Positions 17,362 to 25,905 of a stretch of 64,000 nucleotides of DNA are shown piece after piece. Both the position numbers and the translations under genes were made by a program. The notes under the pieces are model-generated. The model saw only the letters and a list, made by a program, of their open reading frames with translations. It was not told the DNA's origin and did no database searches. Numbering within the stretch: position 1 is the stretch's first letter; each line of letters opens with the position of its first letter. The DNA is from Streptomyces cellulosae (GTDB lineage: Bacteria > Actinomycetota > Actinomycetes > Streptomycetales > Streptomycetaceae): NCBI RefSeq assembly GCF_000721105.1, contig NZ_JOEV01000030.1, positions 1 through 64,000 of the forward strand. The letters are read 5' to 3'.

Positions 17362-18689
17362 CGTCGCTCCAGCGCACGGTCGGTGAGGGCTCCGGCGGAG
17401 CCGGTGTAACGGGCGGGGTCGGTGAGTTCACCGAGGTCGAGGTCCCTCAAGTCCGGTTCGTCGGCGAGGAGTTCGCGCAGGCTCCGGCCTTCGGTGTACG
17501 TACGCCGGGCCAGCTCGGTGAGCAGTTCCTTGGCGCGGGCCCGGCCCAGCACCGGCGTCAGCCCGGCGGACAGCCGCTCGGAGACGATCAACCCGTGGGT
17601 GAGGCCGAGGTGTTCGCGCATGACGTCGGCGTGCACCCGCAGTCCCTCGGCCAGTTCAGCGGCGTCGCGGGCCGCCCCGCCGGTCAGCCGCAGCAGATCC
17701 CGCAGCGGCTCCCACTCTGCGTGCCAGGCCCCGGCCGGCCGCTCGTCCTCGGCCGCCAGCGAGGCGTACAGCGTGGCCGCGAGCTGTGGTGCACGCCGGG
17801 CGGCGGCCGCGACCAGCGTGGACCGTACCGGGTTCGCCTTGTGCGGCATGGCGGACGAGCCGCCGCCGCTGCCCTCCGTCACCTCGGCGATCTCGGTGCG
17901 GGAGAGGGTGAGCACGTCCGCGGCGACCTTGCCCAGCGCACCGGCCGCGAAGGCCAGACATCCGGCGAGGTCGGCGACCGGCGTGCGCAGGGTGTGCCAG
18001 GGCAACAGTGGTGCCCGGAGACCCAGTTCGCGGGCGTACGCCACGGGCAGCGCGGTCGCGTCCTGGGCGCCGTACGCGGAGAAGGCCGCCAAGGTACCGG
18101 CGGCCCCGCCGAGTTGGGCGGGAAGAGAGTCTCGTACGGCCTGGACCCGGTCCCGCGCGTCCAGGACCAGCGACCGCCACCCGGCCGCCTTGAGCCCGAA
18201 GGTGGTCGGTACGGCGTGCTGGCTGAGCGTCCGGCCGGGCATCGCCGTGTCACGGTGCTCGGCGGCCTGCCGGGCCAGCGCCCGCTCGGTGCGGGCGAGG
18301 TCGCCGAGGACCAGGGCCACGGTGCGCCCGGCGACCAGCATCATCGCCGTGTCCATGATGTCCTGGCTGGTGGCCCCCCGGTGCACGTACGGGCCGTACT
18401 CCTCGCCGACGGCCTTCGTCAGGTCGGCCACCAGCGGGATGACGGGATTCCCGCCGCCCCGCGCGCGTTCCGCGAGCGACCGTGCGTCGAAGCGGGCGGC
18501 GTCGGCCGCCTCGGCCACCGCCGTGGCGGCCCCGTCCGGGACGAGCCCGAGCGAGGCCTGGGCGCGGGTCAGCGCGGCCTCCGCGTCGAGCAGCGCCTGC
18601 AGAAAGGCGCTGTCGCTCGTCGTGGAGGCCGCGGGGGAGCCTGCCCACCCGGGAGCGAGCAGGCCGGTGTCCGAGGCAGCAGATGTCAC
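17358..18689 (-). CDS. pcaB: 3-carboxy-cis,cis-muconate cycloisomerase
   Basis: A 443-residue fumarase/aspartase-superfamily enzyme converting 3-carboxymuconate to 4-carboxymuconolactone. The superfamily signature GSSAMPHKANPV is present, as are HRGATSQDIMDTAMML and the QHAVPTTFG histidine region. The reading frame stays open into pcaG, but the GTG at 18689 overlaps the pcaG stop (GTGA) and begins at the right place for the family. It overlaps pcaL downstream as well, so pcaG-B-L form a tightly coupled translational unit. Confidence 0.93.
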   Translation of the reverse strand: MTSAASDTGLLAPGWAGSPAASTTSDSAFLQALLDAEAALTRAQASLGLVPDGAATAVAEAADAARFDARSLAERARGGGNPVIPLVADLTKAVGEEYGPYVHRGATSQDIMDTAMMLVAGRTVALVLGDLARTERALARQAAEHRDTAMPGRTLSQHAVPTTFGLKAAGWRSLVLDARDRVQAVRDSLPAQLGGAAGTLAAFSAYGAQDATALPVAYARELGLRAPLLPWHTLRTPVADLAGCLAFAAGALGKVAADVLTLSRTEIAEVTEGSGGGSSAMPHKANPVRSTLVAAAARRAPQLAATLYASLAAEDERPAGAWHAEWEPLRDLLRLTGGAARDAAELAEGLRVHADVMREHLGLTHGLIVSERLSAGLTPVLGRARAKELLTELARRTYTEGRSLRELLADEPDLRDLDLGELTDPARYTGSAGALTDRALERR

Positions 18690-19291
18690 TGGAACTCCAG
18701 GAAGACCGTCTCGCCTTCGCCCTGAAGGCGGATGTCGAAACGGTACGTTCCGTTGCCCCCGTCCGTCGCGATCAGCGTGTCGCGGCGGACGGGCTCCAGC
18801 CGGGCCAGCAGCGGGTCCGCGGCGAGCGCCGCCTCGTCGCCCGGCAGGTAGATGCGGGTGAACAGGTGGACGAGCAGGCCGCGGGCGAACACGCACAGAC
18901 TGAGGTAGGGCGCGCTGTGTCCGCGTGCGCCGGGCCGCAGGGTGTGCGCGTACCAGTGGCCGTTGGCGTCGGTCTGGATGCGGCCCCATCCGGTGAACTC
19001 CACGCCGTTGCGGCCCAGATAGCCGCCGGTGGCCGGGTCGCGCCGGATCGAGCCGTCGGTCGTCGGCAGGTTGCCGTCCGGGTCCGGCCCCCACAGCTCC
19101 ACGAACGCGTCCGGCAGCGGCTTGCCCTCGCCGTCGAGGACGTATCCCTGGACGGTGATGGTGTCCGGGTGTCCGATCGGCGCGATGTCACCGCCGCCGG
19201 GGAAGGGCAGCGCGTACCCGTAGAAAGGGCCGACCGTGTGCGACGGGGTGGGCAGCACACTCTCCGGGCTGCTCGTGTCGATCTTCGTCAT
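18686..19291 (-). CDS. pcaG: Protocatechuate 3,4-dioxygenase alpha subunit
   Basis: A 201-residue intradiol dioxygenase subunit. It starts with the family pattern LPTPSHTVGPFYGYALPF, continues with an immunoglobulin-like core (GYVLDGEGKPLPDAFVELWG), and lacks the four iron ligands, as alpha subunits do. It pairs with PcaH to cleave protocatechuate to 3-carboxy-cis,cis-muconate. ATG 19291 is 6 nt after the pcaH stop, with GAAGGA inside the pcaH end as ribosome site. Confidence 0.95.
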   Translation of the reverse strand: MTKIDTSSPESVLPTPSHTVGPFYGYALPFPGGGDIAPIGHPDTITVQGYVLDGEGKPLPDAFVELWGPDPDGNLPTTDGSIRRDPATGGYLGRNGVEFTGWGRIQTDANGHWYAHTLRPGARGHSAPYLSLCVFARGLLVHLFTRIYLPGDEAALAADPLLARLEPVRRDTLIATDGGNGTYRFDIRLQGEGETVFLEFQ

Positions 19292-19297
19292 GACAGG

Positions 19298-20071
19298 TCA
19301 GCGTCCTTCTTCGATCCAGGTGGCGTGCGGGCCGTCCAGCACGATGTCCCAGTGGTAGCCGAGCGAGAACTCCGGGACGGACAGGCTGTGGTCGTAGGTG
19401 GCGACCAGGCGCTGCCGGGCGGCGTCGTCCGTCACGGACTGCAGGATGGGGTCGTACGGGAAGAGCGGGTCGTTGGGGAAGTACATCTGCGTGACCAGTC
19501 GCTGCGTGAACGCCGAGCCGAAGAGTGAGAAGTGGATGTGCGCGGGACGCCAGGCGTTGACGTGGTTGCGCCAGGGGTACGGGCCCGGCTGGACGGTGGT
19601 GAAGCGGTAGAAGCCGGCGTCGTCGGTGAGGGTGCGGCCGACGCCGGTGAAGTGGGGGTCGAGGGGGGCGTCGTGCTGCTCGCGCTGGTGCGCGTAGCGG
19701 CCCGCCGAGTTCGCCTGCCAGATCTCGACCAACTGGCCGCGGATCGGCCGCCCGTCCCGGTCCAGCAGTCGCCCGGACACGGTGATGCGTTCGCCTATCG
19801 GCTCGCCCTGGTGCTGCCGGGTCAGGTCGTTGTCGATCTCGGTGATGTCCCGTTCCCCGAACGCCGGGGACGACAGCTCCACCAGTTCCGGGTCCTTCGT
19901 CACGTCGATGGTGATCGGCGGCTGCTGCGGATGCCGCAGCACCGAGGAGCGGTACGGGGCGTAGTCGCGGCGCGGGTGGTGCTCGACGGGGGCGCCGTCG
20001 GCGACGCGCTTCTCGTACGCGGCATGCTCGGCCGCGATCTCCTGGTCGATGTCGTGCTGGGTGAGAGTCAT
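19298..20071 (-). CDS. pcaH: Protocatechuate 3,4-dioxygenase beta subunit
   Basis: A 257-residue catalytic subunit. The non-heme Fe(III) ligands are present: Y126 in [10 protein letters not shown]165 in PGPYPWRN, and H178/H180 in [13 protein letters not shown]. The length is as expected. The ATG overlaps the stop of the upstream relic (ATGA), so it was once coupled to pcaF and is now coupled to the pcaI'-'pcaF remnant. How well it is translated may depend on whether ribosomes still reach it through the frameshifted relic. Confidence 0.96.
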   Translation of the reverse strand: MTLTQHDIDQEIAAEHAAYEKRVADGAPVEHHPRRDYAPYRSSVLRHPQQPPITIDVTKDPELVELSSPAFGERDITEIDNDLTRQHQGEPIGERITVSGRLLDRDGRPIRGQLVEIWQANSAGRYAHQREQHDAPLDPHFTGVGRTLTDDAGFYRFTTVQPGPYPWRNHVNAWRPAHIHFSLFGSAFTQRLVTQMYFPNDPLFPYDPILQSVTDDAARQRLVATYDHSLSVPEFSLGYHWDIVLDGPHATWIEEGR

Positions 20072-20480
20072 GGGGTTCCTAACGCTTCCTGGCGCTCAAG
20101 GACGAGGGCCAGGCCCTGGCCCACGCCGACGCAGAGGGTGGCGACGCCGAATTCGCTGCCCTCGCGGGCGAGTTGACGGGCGACGGTGCCGACGCACCGG
20201 GCGCCGGAGGCTCCATGGGGGGAGGGGGACCGAGGGCGATCGCACCGCCCCACGGGTCGAGCACGCGGGCGGTCCGGCCCGCGGGCAGCGGCACCGCAAG
20301 GCCGGAGTCCATCGCGCCGCAGTGGTCGAAGACGACCGGCAGACCGCTCACGCGCCGCTCGTGCGGCCCTTGGATCGGCAGGCCCGGCACACCCGACAGC
20401 CCGAAGCCGCTCGCCTCGAGCGACGCGCCGTCCGGCACATCGGCCACGGCCCCCAGGGCCGTGGCGGCCACCTTGTCCAT
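20068..20480 (-). pseudogene. pcaI'-'pcaF chimeric relic (pcaIJF collapsed by deletion)
   Basis: The first about 73 codons, from ATG 20480 ([20 protein letters not shown], then GFGLSGVP and [10 protein letters not shown]), are the N-terminus of the 3-oxoadipate CoA-transferase alpha subunit PcaI, already diverged. At about 20262 this joins WGGAIALG, the C-terminal histidine region of the beta-ketoadipyl-CoA thiolase PcaF. After a C-rich tract at about 20220 the frame shifts, and the next frame gives [19 protein letters not shown] and [10 protein letters not shown] to the stop at 20068, overlapping pcaH. All of pcaJ, most of pcaI and most of pcaF are missing. In S. coelicolor the order here is pcaI-J-F-H-G-B-L. 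Confidence 0.88.
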
Positions 20481-20522
20481 CCGTGAAGCCCCTCCCGTCC
20501 GAGCGCCCGGGTCCCGTATCAG

Positions 20523-20534
20523 TCAGTGCACTGA
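20523..20534. promoter_or_regulatory. Probable PcaV operator 1
   Basis: TCAGTGCACTGA is a perfect 12-bp palindrome 43 bp upstream of the pcaI' start codon. This is where PcaV would block the pca operon promoter. The promoter side of the operon looks intact although the first genes are ruined. Confidence 0.65.
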
Positions 20535-20651
20535 GTATTTCAGCGAGGTGTCCCTCACGCTGCCACTGGACCGGCAGGTCGTCAAGGCCCGGGAGAAATC
20601 CGAGGTCACTTCGTGTGAGCGGTTCGGAGACAGCGCCGGCGTCGGCCGGTA

Positions 20652-20667
20652 TTGTTCAGTGCACCAA
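20652..20667. promoter_or_regulatory. Probable PcaV operator 2
   Basis: TTGTTCAGTGCACCAA, an imperfect palindrome, shares the core TCAGTGCAC with operator 1 and lies 24 bp before the pcaV start. Two sites about 130 bp apart would let PcaV control both the pca operon and itself. Confidence 0.55.
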
Positions 20668-20690
20668 CGAATTCGACCTCGGGAGCGCAC

Positions 20691-21155
20691 ATGGCCGCGG
20701 TGGACCTCTCCGCCCACCCCGGGCACCTGGCCCGACGGCTGCAGCAGGCGCACTACCTGTTGTGGAACACGATGGTCTCGGAGGAGATCACCTCGCCGCA
20801 GTTCGCGGTCATGAACGCGCTCGTCGCCGAGCCCGGTCTCGACCAGCGCACGGTGGGGGAGCGGGTCGGGCTCGACCGGTCCACCGTCGCCGAGGTGATC
20901 AGCCGGCTCGGCCGGCGCGGACTGCTCGACAAGGTCCGCGACACGCAGGACGGCCGCCGTTTCCTGTTGCGCCTGACCGACGACGGCATGCGCACCCACC
21001 GCAGGCTGACCGTCCGCACGGCCAGGATGAACCAGGTGTTCCTGGCCCCGCTCTCGGCCGAGGAGCGGACCGTCTTCTTCGACCTCATCCAGCGGGTCTC
21101 GGACGCGGCGGAGGAGCTCCGTAACCCCGAGGAACCCCTTGCCGTCTCCTCCTGA
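20691..21155 (+). CDS. pcaV: MarR-family repressor of the protocatechuate operon
   Basis: A 154-residue MarR protein closely resembling S. coelicolor PcaV (SCO6704), which represses the pca genes and releases DNA on binding protocatechuate. The winged helix is clear: SPQFAVMNALVAEPGLDQRT, then GERVGLDRSTVAEVISRLGR and the wing DTQDGRRFLLRLT. Arg15, reported as important for ligand and DNA binding in PcaV, is present (HLARRLQQAHYLLW). ATG 20691 follows GGGAG and begins the known N-terminus; the earlier in-frame ATG at 20652 would fall inside operator 2. It is divergent from the operon. Confidence 0.92.
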   Translation: MAAVDLSAHPGHLARRLQQAHYLLWNTMVSEEITSPQFAVMNALVAEPGLDQRTVGERVGLDRSTVAEVISRLGRRGLLDKVRDTQDGRRFLLRLTDDGMRTHRRLTVRTARMNQVFLAPLSAEERTVFFDLIQRVSDAAEELRNPEEPLAVSS

Positions 21156-21200
21156 CGGGCCACCCCCTCCGACAGGCCGCCCGCCGGTTCCGGACGGGCC

Positions 21201-22205
21201 TCACGCCTTGGTGAACACCACCCACACCTGGCCGTCGGCGAAGTTCACCGGCGTACCGTCCGCAGTCGTGAATTCCGTGCCGCCGGTGGGCGTCGCACGC
21301 TTCCATTTCACGTCGTAGGACCGTCCGTCGCGCAGCACCTCCGCCGTTCCCGAGCCGACCGTCTCGGTGTACGGCGTGTTGTTGCCGAGGAAGTCGTGGA
21401 AGCGGGACGCGCGCACCTTCACGTGCTGCACGACGACCGTCGCCGGGGCCACCCGCTTCCCGTCGGTGGTCACGGTCGGCCTGCCGTCCATCGAGACCAG
21501 CCAGCGGTCCCGGTCCCCGGACCAGGTGAAGGTGAAGCGCGCCGCCGGGAAGCGCACGGTCCGTGAGGACTCGGGCCGCCCGCCCTCGGGTGCGGCGCCG
21601 AAGCGGAAGCCGGTCGTCAGCGCGTCCGTGCCCGGCGCGTGGGCGAGCAGCTTCTTCGGGCGGAGGTAGAGGTTGTGCGGAGCCGCCTTGTCGGCGCCCC
21701 GGTAGTAGGCGCCGGCGACCTTCTCGGGGGTCTGTCCGTCCAGCGGTGCCTTGTCGATCAGCGGCATCAGCTTGCCCTGCGCCCCGGAGAAGGCGAGCGT
21801 CGGCCGATGGAACTGGCGCAGCAGTTCCAGGTCCGACTCGCGGGCGCTGCGCACCGGCCCGACGGCCTTCGGGAACCTGGTCGCGTACACGGCCATCAGC
21901 CGACTCAGCCCGCCCTCGACCTGCTCGGCGTACACGATGTCCGCGGCGTTCAGGCCGGTCTGCGGTCTGGCCGCGGGCGCGTTGTCGATCTTCACGGCGA
22001 GCAGGGAGGCGGTCGCCCTGCTCGCCTTGGGGCTGGGGCTGGGGCTCTGGTGCGGGCTCCGCACCGGCGTCCGCGACGGCTGTCCGCTGCTGTCGTCGGC
22101 CGGGCCGTGTCCACCCGTGCAGCCCCCCGCCAGCGACATCGTCACCGTGGCGGCCAGCAGCGCCACCGTCGTAGTGGCACGCCGTGTGCGCGTCCTGTGT
22201 CTCAT
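21201..22205 (-). CDS. DUF3048 (YerB-like) lipoprotein
   Basis: About 334 residues. The N-terminus RHRTRTRRATTTVALLAATV with lipobox LAGGC predicts a lipoprotein anchored outside the membrane. A Ser/Pro linker (SPHQSPSPSPK) follows. The DUF3048 core is recognised by KIDNAPAARPQTGLNAADIV and VEGGLSRLMAVYATRFPKAVGPVRSARESD, and the C-terminal half has the YDVKWKRATPTGG and GQVWVVF patterns. The function of the family is not established. ATG 22205 is preferred to the in-frame GTG at 22220. It is convergent with pcaV. Confidence 0.87.
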   Translation of the reverse strand: MRHRTRTRRATTTVALLAATVTMSLAGGCTGGHGPADDSSGQPSRTPVRSPHQSPSPSPKASRATASLLAVKIDNAPAARPQTGLNAADIVYAEQVEGGLSRLMAVYATRFPKAVGPVRSARESDLELLRQFHRPTLAFSGAQGKLMPLIDKAPLDGQTPEKVAGAYYRGADKAAPHNLYLRPKKLLAHAPGTDALTTGFRFGAAPEGGRPESSRTVRFPAARFTFTWSGDRDRWLVSMDGRPTVTTDGKRVAPATVVVQHVKVRASRFHDFLGNNTPYTETVGSGTAEVLRDGRSYDVKWKRATPTGGTEFTTADGTPVNFADGQVWVVFTKA

Positions 22206-22405
22206 GCCCACCGTGGCCACCTGTCTCGTGTCTCTTATTGTGCGCTTATCGGTTCATCGATGGCCATACCCGTTCGCTTCTGATTGCGCTCGTTTATAGG
22301 CCGATCGGCCCTGGTGCGGCGGTTCGCCGCGGAGGGCCCGGGTACCCGGGGGCCACCGCAGATCGGAACACGCAGACCGGACACGCCGTGACCTAGGGAG
22401 TGGCG

Positions 22406-23596
22406 ATGAAGGCAGTGACCTGGCAGGGCAAGCGGGACGTGCGCGTGGAGAACGTGCCCGATCCGACGATCCAGGAGCCGACGGACGCCGTCATCCGCGT
22501 GACCTCCACCGGATTGTGCGGCTCCGACCTGCACCTCTACGAGGTACTGACCCCGTTCATGACACCGGGCGACATCCTCGGGCACGAACCCATGGGCATC
22601 GTGGAGGAGGTCGGCGCCGGGGTCCCGGACCTCGCGGCGGGCGACCGGGTCGTGGTGCCGTTCCAGATCGCCTGCGGCAACTGCTGGATGTGCATGACCG
22701 GCCTGCCGACCCAGTGCGAGACCACCCAGGTGCACAGCGAGGGCATGGGCGCCGCCCTGTTCGGCTACACCCGGCTGTACGGCGCCGTCCCGGGCGGCCA
22801 GGCCGAGTACCTGCGGGTGCCTCAGGCGCAGTTCGGCCCCATCAAGGTTCCCGAGGGGCCGTCCGACGACCGGTTCGTCTACCTCTCCGACGTGCTGCCC
22901 ACCGCCTGGCAGGCCGTCGCCTACGCCGACATCCCGCACGGCGGCAGCGTCGCGGTGCTCGGCCTCGGACCGATCGGTGACATGGCCTGCCGGGTCGCCC
23001 AGGTGCGCGGCGCCGGACGCGTCTTCGGCGTGGACCTGGTGAACGAGCGGCTGCGCCGGGCCCGCGGGCGGGGCGTGGAGACGTACGACCTCAGGAGCTT
23101 CGACAACGAGAAGGAACTGGTCCAGGCGATCCGCGACGAGACCGACGGGCGTGGCCCGGACGCCGTGATCGACGCGGTCGGCACCGAGGCCCACGGCAGC
23201 GCCGCCGCCAAGCTCGCCCAGCAGGCCTCGGCCCTGCTGCCCCGCAAGATCAGCGGACCGTTCGCGGAACGCTTCAGCGTCGACCGGCTCGCCGCGCTCT
23301 ACACGGCCATCGAGCTGGTGCGCCGGGGCGGCACGATCTCGCTGGTCGGTGTCTACGGGGGGACGGCCGACCCGCTGCCGCTGCTCACGATGTTCGACAA
23401 GCAGATCCAGATGCGGATGGGCCAGGCCAACGTGCGGCGCTGGAGCGACGACATCATGCCGTACCTCACCGACGAGGACCCGTTGGGCGTCGACGAGTTC
23501 GCCACGCACCGGGTGCCGCTGTCGGAGGCACCGCACGCGTACGAGATGTTCCAGAAGAAGCGGGAGGGCGCGGTGAAGGTGCTGATGACGCCCTGA
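22406..23596 (+). CDS. Zinc-dependent alcohol dehydrogenase (formaldehyde dehydrogenase-like)
   Basis: A 396-residue medium-chain dehydrogenase/reductase. Catalytic zinc residues lie in GLCGSDLHLYE and GHEPMG, the structural zinc in CGNCWMCMTGLPTQC, and the NAD-binding turn is GLGPIGDMA. The long C-terminal half with an insertion is typical of glutathione-independent formaldehyde/alcohol dehydrogenases. ATG 22406 has AGGGAG 5 nt upstream. It is not part of an operon with its neighbours. The exact substrate is unknown. Confidence 0.9.
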   Translation: MKAVTWQGKRDVRVENVPDPTIQEPTDAVIRVTSTGLCGSDLHLYEVLTPFMTPGDILGHEPMGIVEEVGAGVPDLAAGDRVVVPFQIACGNCWMCMTGLPTQCETTQVHSEGMGAALFGYTRLYGAVPGGQAEYLRVPQAQFGPIKVPEGPSDDRFVYLSDVLPTAWQAVAYADIPHGGSVAVLGLGPIGDMACRVAQVRGAGRVFGVDLVNERLRRARGRGVETYDLRSFDNEKELVQAIRDETDGRGPDAVIDAVGTEAHGSAAAKLAQQASALLPRKISGPFAERFSVDRLAALYTAIELVRRGGTISLVGVYGGTADPLPLLTMFDKQIQMRMGQANVRRWSDDIMPYLTDEDPLGVDEFATHRVPLSEAPHAYEMFQKKREGAVKVLMTP

Positions 23597-23643
23597 ACCC
23601 GAGCCCTCATGGCGCCCTGAACCCCAGCCCCAAGGCGCCCTGA
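23587..23643. repeat. Tandem repeat containing the dehydrogenase stop codon
   Basis: Nearly identical units (G/A)CGCCCTGAACCC followed by GAGCCCTCAT or CAGCCCCAA start at 23587, 23611 and 23634, about 24 bp apart. Each unit repeats the terminal codons and TGA of the dehydrogenase gene. The third copy runs into the stop of the convergent ligase gene (23645). Confidence 0.75.
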
Positions 23644-23644
23644 G

Positions 23645-24715
23645 TCAGTCCCGGACGCCGAAGACCTCCGCGAGGTCGTAACGGACCGGCTCCTCCAGCT
23701 GGGCGTAGGTGCAGCTCTCGGGAGTGCGGTCCGGGCGCCACCGGCGGAAGCGGGCGGTGTGCCTGAAGCGCGCGCCGTTCTCCATGTGGTCGTACGCCAC
23801 CTCGGCCACCCGCTCCGGCCTGAGCGGTACCCAGGACAGGTCCTTCTTGCCGGACCAGCGGCTCGGCGCCCCGGGCAGCCTGGCCGTCTCGTGCGCGGCC
23901 TCGTTCCCCCAGGCCGCCCACGGATGGCCCGTGACGTCGTCCATGCGCAGCGGCTCCAGCTCCGCGACCAGCTCGGCCCGGCGCTTCATGGCGAAGGCGG
24001 CGGAGACACCCACATGCTGGAGGGTGCCCTGGTCGTCGTGGAGCCCGAGCAGCAGCGAGCCGACCACCGGGCCGCTCTTGTGCAGGCGGTAGCCCGCGAC
24101 GACCACGTCCGCCGTCCGCTCGTGCTTGACCTTGTACATGGCGCGCTCGTCCTGGAGGTAGCGCACGGTCAGCGGCTTGGCGACGACCCCGTCCAGCCCG
24201 GCCCCCTCGTACTCCTGGAACCATTGCTGTGCCACCTCGACGTCGGTCGTCGCCGGAGCCACGTGCACGGGCGGGCGCACCCCGGACAGCGCCGTGGTCA
24301 GCAGAGCCCGGCGGTCGCTCAGCGGGACGTCCAGCAGGGACTCGTCCGCGAGCGCCAGCAGGTCGAAGGCGACGAACGAGGACGGGGTCCGCTCGGCCAG
24401 CATCCGCACCCGGGAGTCCGCCGGATGGATCCGCTCGGTCAGCGCGTCGAAGTCCAGCCGTCCCTCCCGCGCGATGACGATCTCCCCGTCCAGCACACAC
24501 CGCTCGGGCAACCGCTCCTTCAGCGCCGCCACCAGCTCGGGAAAGTACCTGGTCAGTGGCTTTCCGGTGCGGCTTCCCAGCTCGACCTCGGGCCCGTCAC
24601 GGAAGACGATCGCCCGGAACCCGTCCCACTTGGCCTCGTACTGCATGCCCGGCGGGATCGTCGCCACGGACTTGGCGAGCATGGGCTTCACGGGCGGCAT
24701 CACGGGGAGGTCCAT
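23645..24715 (-). CDS. ligC: ATP-dependent DNA ligase (LigC type)
   Basis: A 356-residue stand-alone ATP ligase. Motif I is YEAKWDGFR with adenylated Lys29, motif III is SSFVAFDLLAL, motif IV is AGLDGVVAKPL and motif V is YKVKHERTADVVVAG. An OB-fold domain with RPERVAEVAYDHMENGARFR follows. Mycobacterial LigC enzymes act in end joining or base-excision repair. It is divergent from a LigD-like polymerase gene with 74 bp between them, so the two likely share control. No Ku gene is in the window. Confidence 0.92.
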   Translation of the reverse strand: MDLPVMPPVKPMLAKSVATIPPGMQYEAKWDGFRAIVFRDGPEVELGSRTGKPLTRYFPELVAALKERLPERCVLDGEIVIAREGRLDFDALTERIHPADSRVRMLAERTPSSFVAFDLLALADESLLDVPLSDRRALLTTALSGVRPPVHVAPATTDVEVAQQWFQEYEGAGLDGVVAKPLTVRYLQDERAMYKVKHERTADVVVAGYRLHKSGPVVGSLLLGLHDDQGTLQHVGVSAAFAMKRRAELVAELEPLRMDDVTGHPWAAWGNEAAHETARLPGAPSRWSGKKDLSWVPLRPERVAEVAYDHMENGARFRHTARFRRWRPDRTPESCTYAQLEEPVRYDLAEVFGVRD

Positions 24716-24789
24716 GTTCCGATTCTGCTCCGGAACCTCACGGAACGCCCGGTGTGCGAGGTGTGCGTGCTGCGCCTACCGTGGCTCGC

Positions 24790-25905
24790 ATGGGTGCAGC
24801 GGTGGAACTTCAGGCGGGCGGCCGGAGCGTACGGCTGTCCAGCCCGGACAAGATCTTCTTCCCCGAGCGTGGCTTCACCAAGCTGGATCTGGCCCGCTAC
24901 TACCAGGCCGTCGGCCCCGGCATCCTGCGCGCCCTGCGCGACCGGCCCACCACCCTGGAGCGCTACCCGGAGGGCGTGACCGGCGAGTCCTTCTTCCAGA
25001 AGCGGGCGCCGAAGAACATGCCCGACTGGATCCCGACCGCGCACATCACCTTCCCCAGCGGCCGCAGCGCGGACGAGATGTGCCCCACCGAGGAGGCCGC
25101 CGTGCTGTGGGCCGCCCAGTTCGGCACCCTCACCTTCCATCCCTGGCCGGTGCGCCGCGACGACGTCGACCACCCGGACGAACTGCGCATCGACCTCGAC
25201 CCGCAGCCCGGCACCGACTACGACGACGCCGTCCGCGCCGCCCACGAACTGCGCGCCGTCCTCGACGAGTTCGGGGGCCTGCGCGGCTGGCCCAAGACCT
25301 CCGGCGGCCGGGGCCTGCACGTCTTCGTCCCGATCGAACCGCGCTGGACCTTCACCCAGGTGCGGCGCGCCGCCATCGCCGTCGGGCGGGAGATGGAACG
25401 CCGGATGCCGGAGCACGTGACCATCAAGTGGTGGAAGGAGGAGCGCGGGGCCCGTATCTTCATCGACTACAACCAGACGGCCCGGGACCGCACGATCGCC
25501 TCCGCGTACTCCGTACGACCGCGCCCGCACGCCCCTGTCTCGGCGCCCCTGCGCTGGGACGAGGTCGGCGTCGCCCACCCCCAGGACTTCGACATCGCGA
25601 CCATGCCCGCGCGGTACGCCGAGCTCGGCGATGTGCACGCGGACATGGACGATCACCGCTTCTCCCTGGAAGCGCTGCTGGAGCTGGCGCGCCGTGACGA
25701 GCACGACCACGACCTCGGCGACCTGCCGTACCCGCCCGAGTATCCGAAGATGCCGGGGGAGCCGATGCGCGTCCAGCCGAGCCGGGCGAGGACCGCGGAG
25801 AAGCAGGTGGCGAAGAAGGCGGCGAAGAAGGCAGCGGCGAAGAAGGCGGTGCCTCAGGCGGCTCAGCCGCCCGAGGCACCGCCATCCGGACCTACAGCTC
25901 CTTGA
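24790..25905 (+). CDS. LigD-type polymerase domain protein (NHEJ primase-polymerase)
   Basis: A 371-residue archaeo-eukaryotic-primase-like polymerase. The catalytic aspartates are in RIDLDPQPG (D135 and D137), with further active-site patterns KTSGGRGLHVFVP and RIFIDYNQTARD. It adds ribo- or deoxynucleotides at broken ends for non-homologous end joining. ATG 24790 is chosen because the family begins just after it. The last about 45 residues are a Lys/Ala-rich tail (VAKKAAKKAAAKKAV) like histone H1 tails, probably a DNA-binding extension. The 3' end overlaps the convergent DUF1080 gene by 14 bp. Confidence 0.9.
   Translation: MGAAVELQAGGRSVRLSSPDKIFFPERGFTKLDLARYYQAVGPGILRALRDRPTTLERYPEGVTGESFFQKRAPKNMPDWIPTAHITFPSGRSADEMCPTEEAAVLWAAQFGTLTFHPWPVRRDDVDHPDELRIDLDPQPGTDYDDAVRAAHELRAVLDEFGGLRGWPKTSGGRGLHVFVPIEPRWTFTQVRRAAIAVGREMERRMPEHVTIKWWKEERGARIFIDYNQTARDRTIASAYSVRPRPHAPVSAPLRWDEVGVAHPQDFDIATMPARYAELGDVHADMDDHRFSLEALLELARRDEHDHDLGDLPYPPEYPKMPGEPMRVQPSRARTAEKQVAKKAAKKAAAKKAVPQAAQPPEAPPSGPTAP

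Noticed and set aside
20173..20814. Plus-strand ORFs running through the pca relic and the pcaV promoter
   Set aside because: They are reverse-complement shadows of the pcaI'/pcaF sequence and contain the operators.
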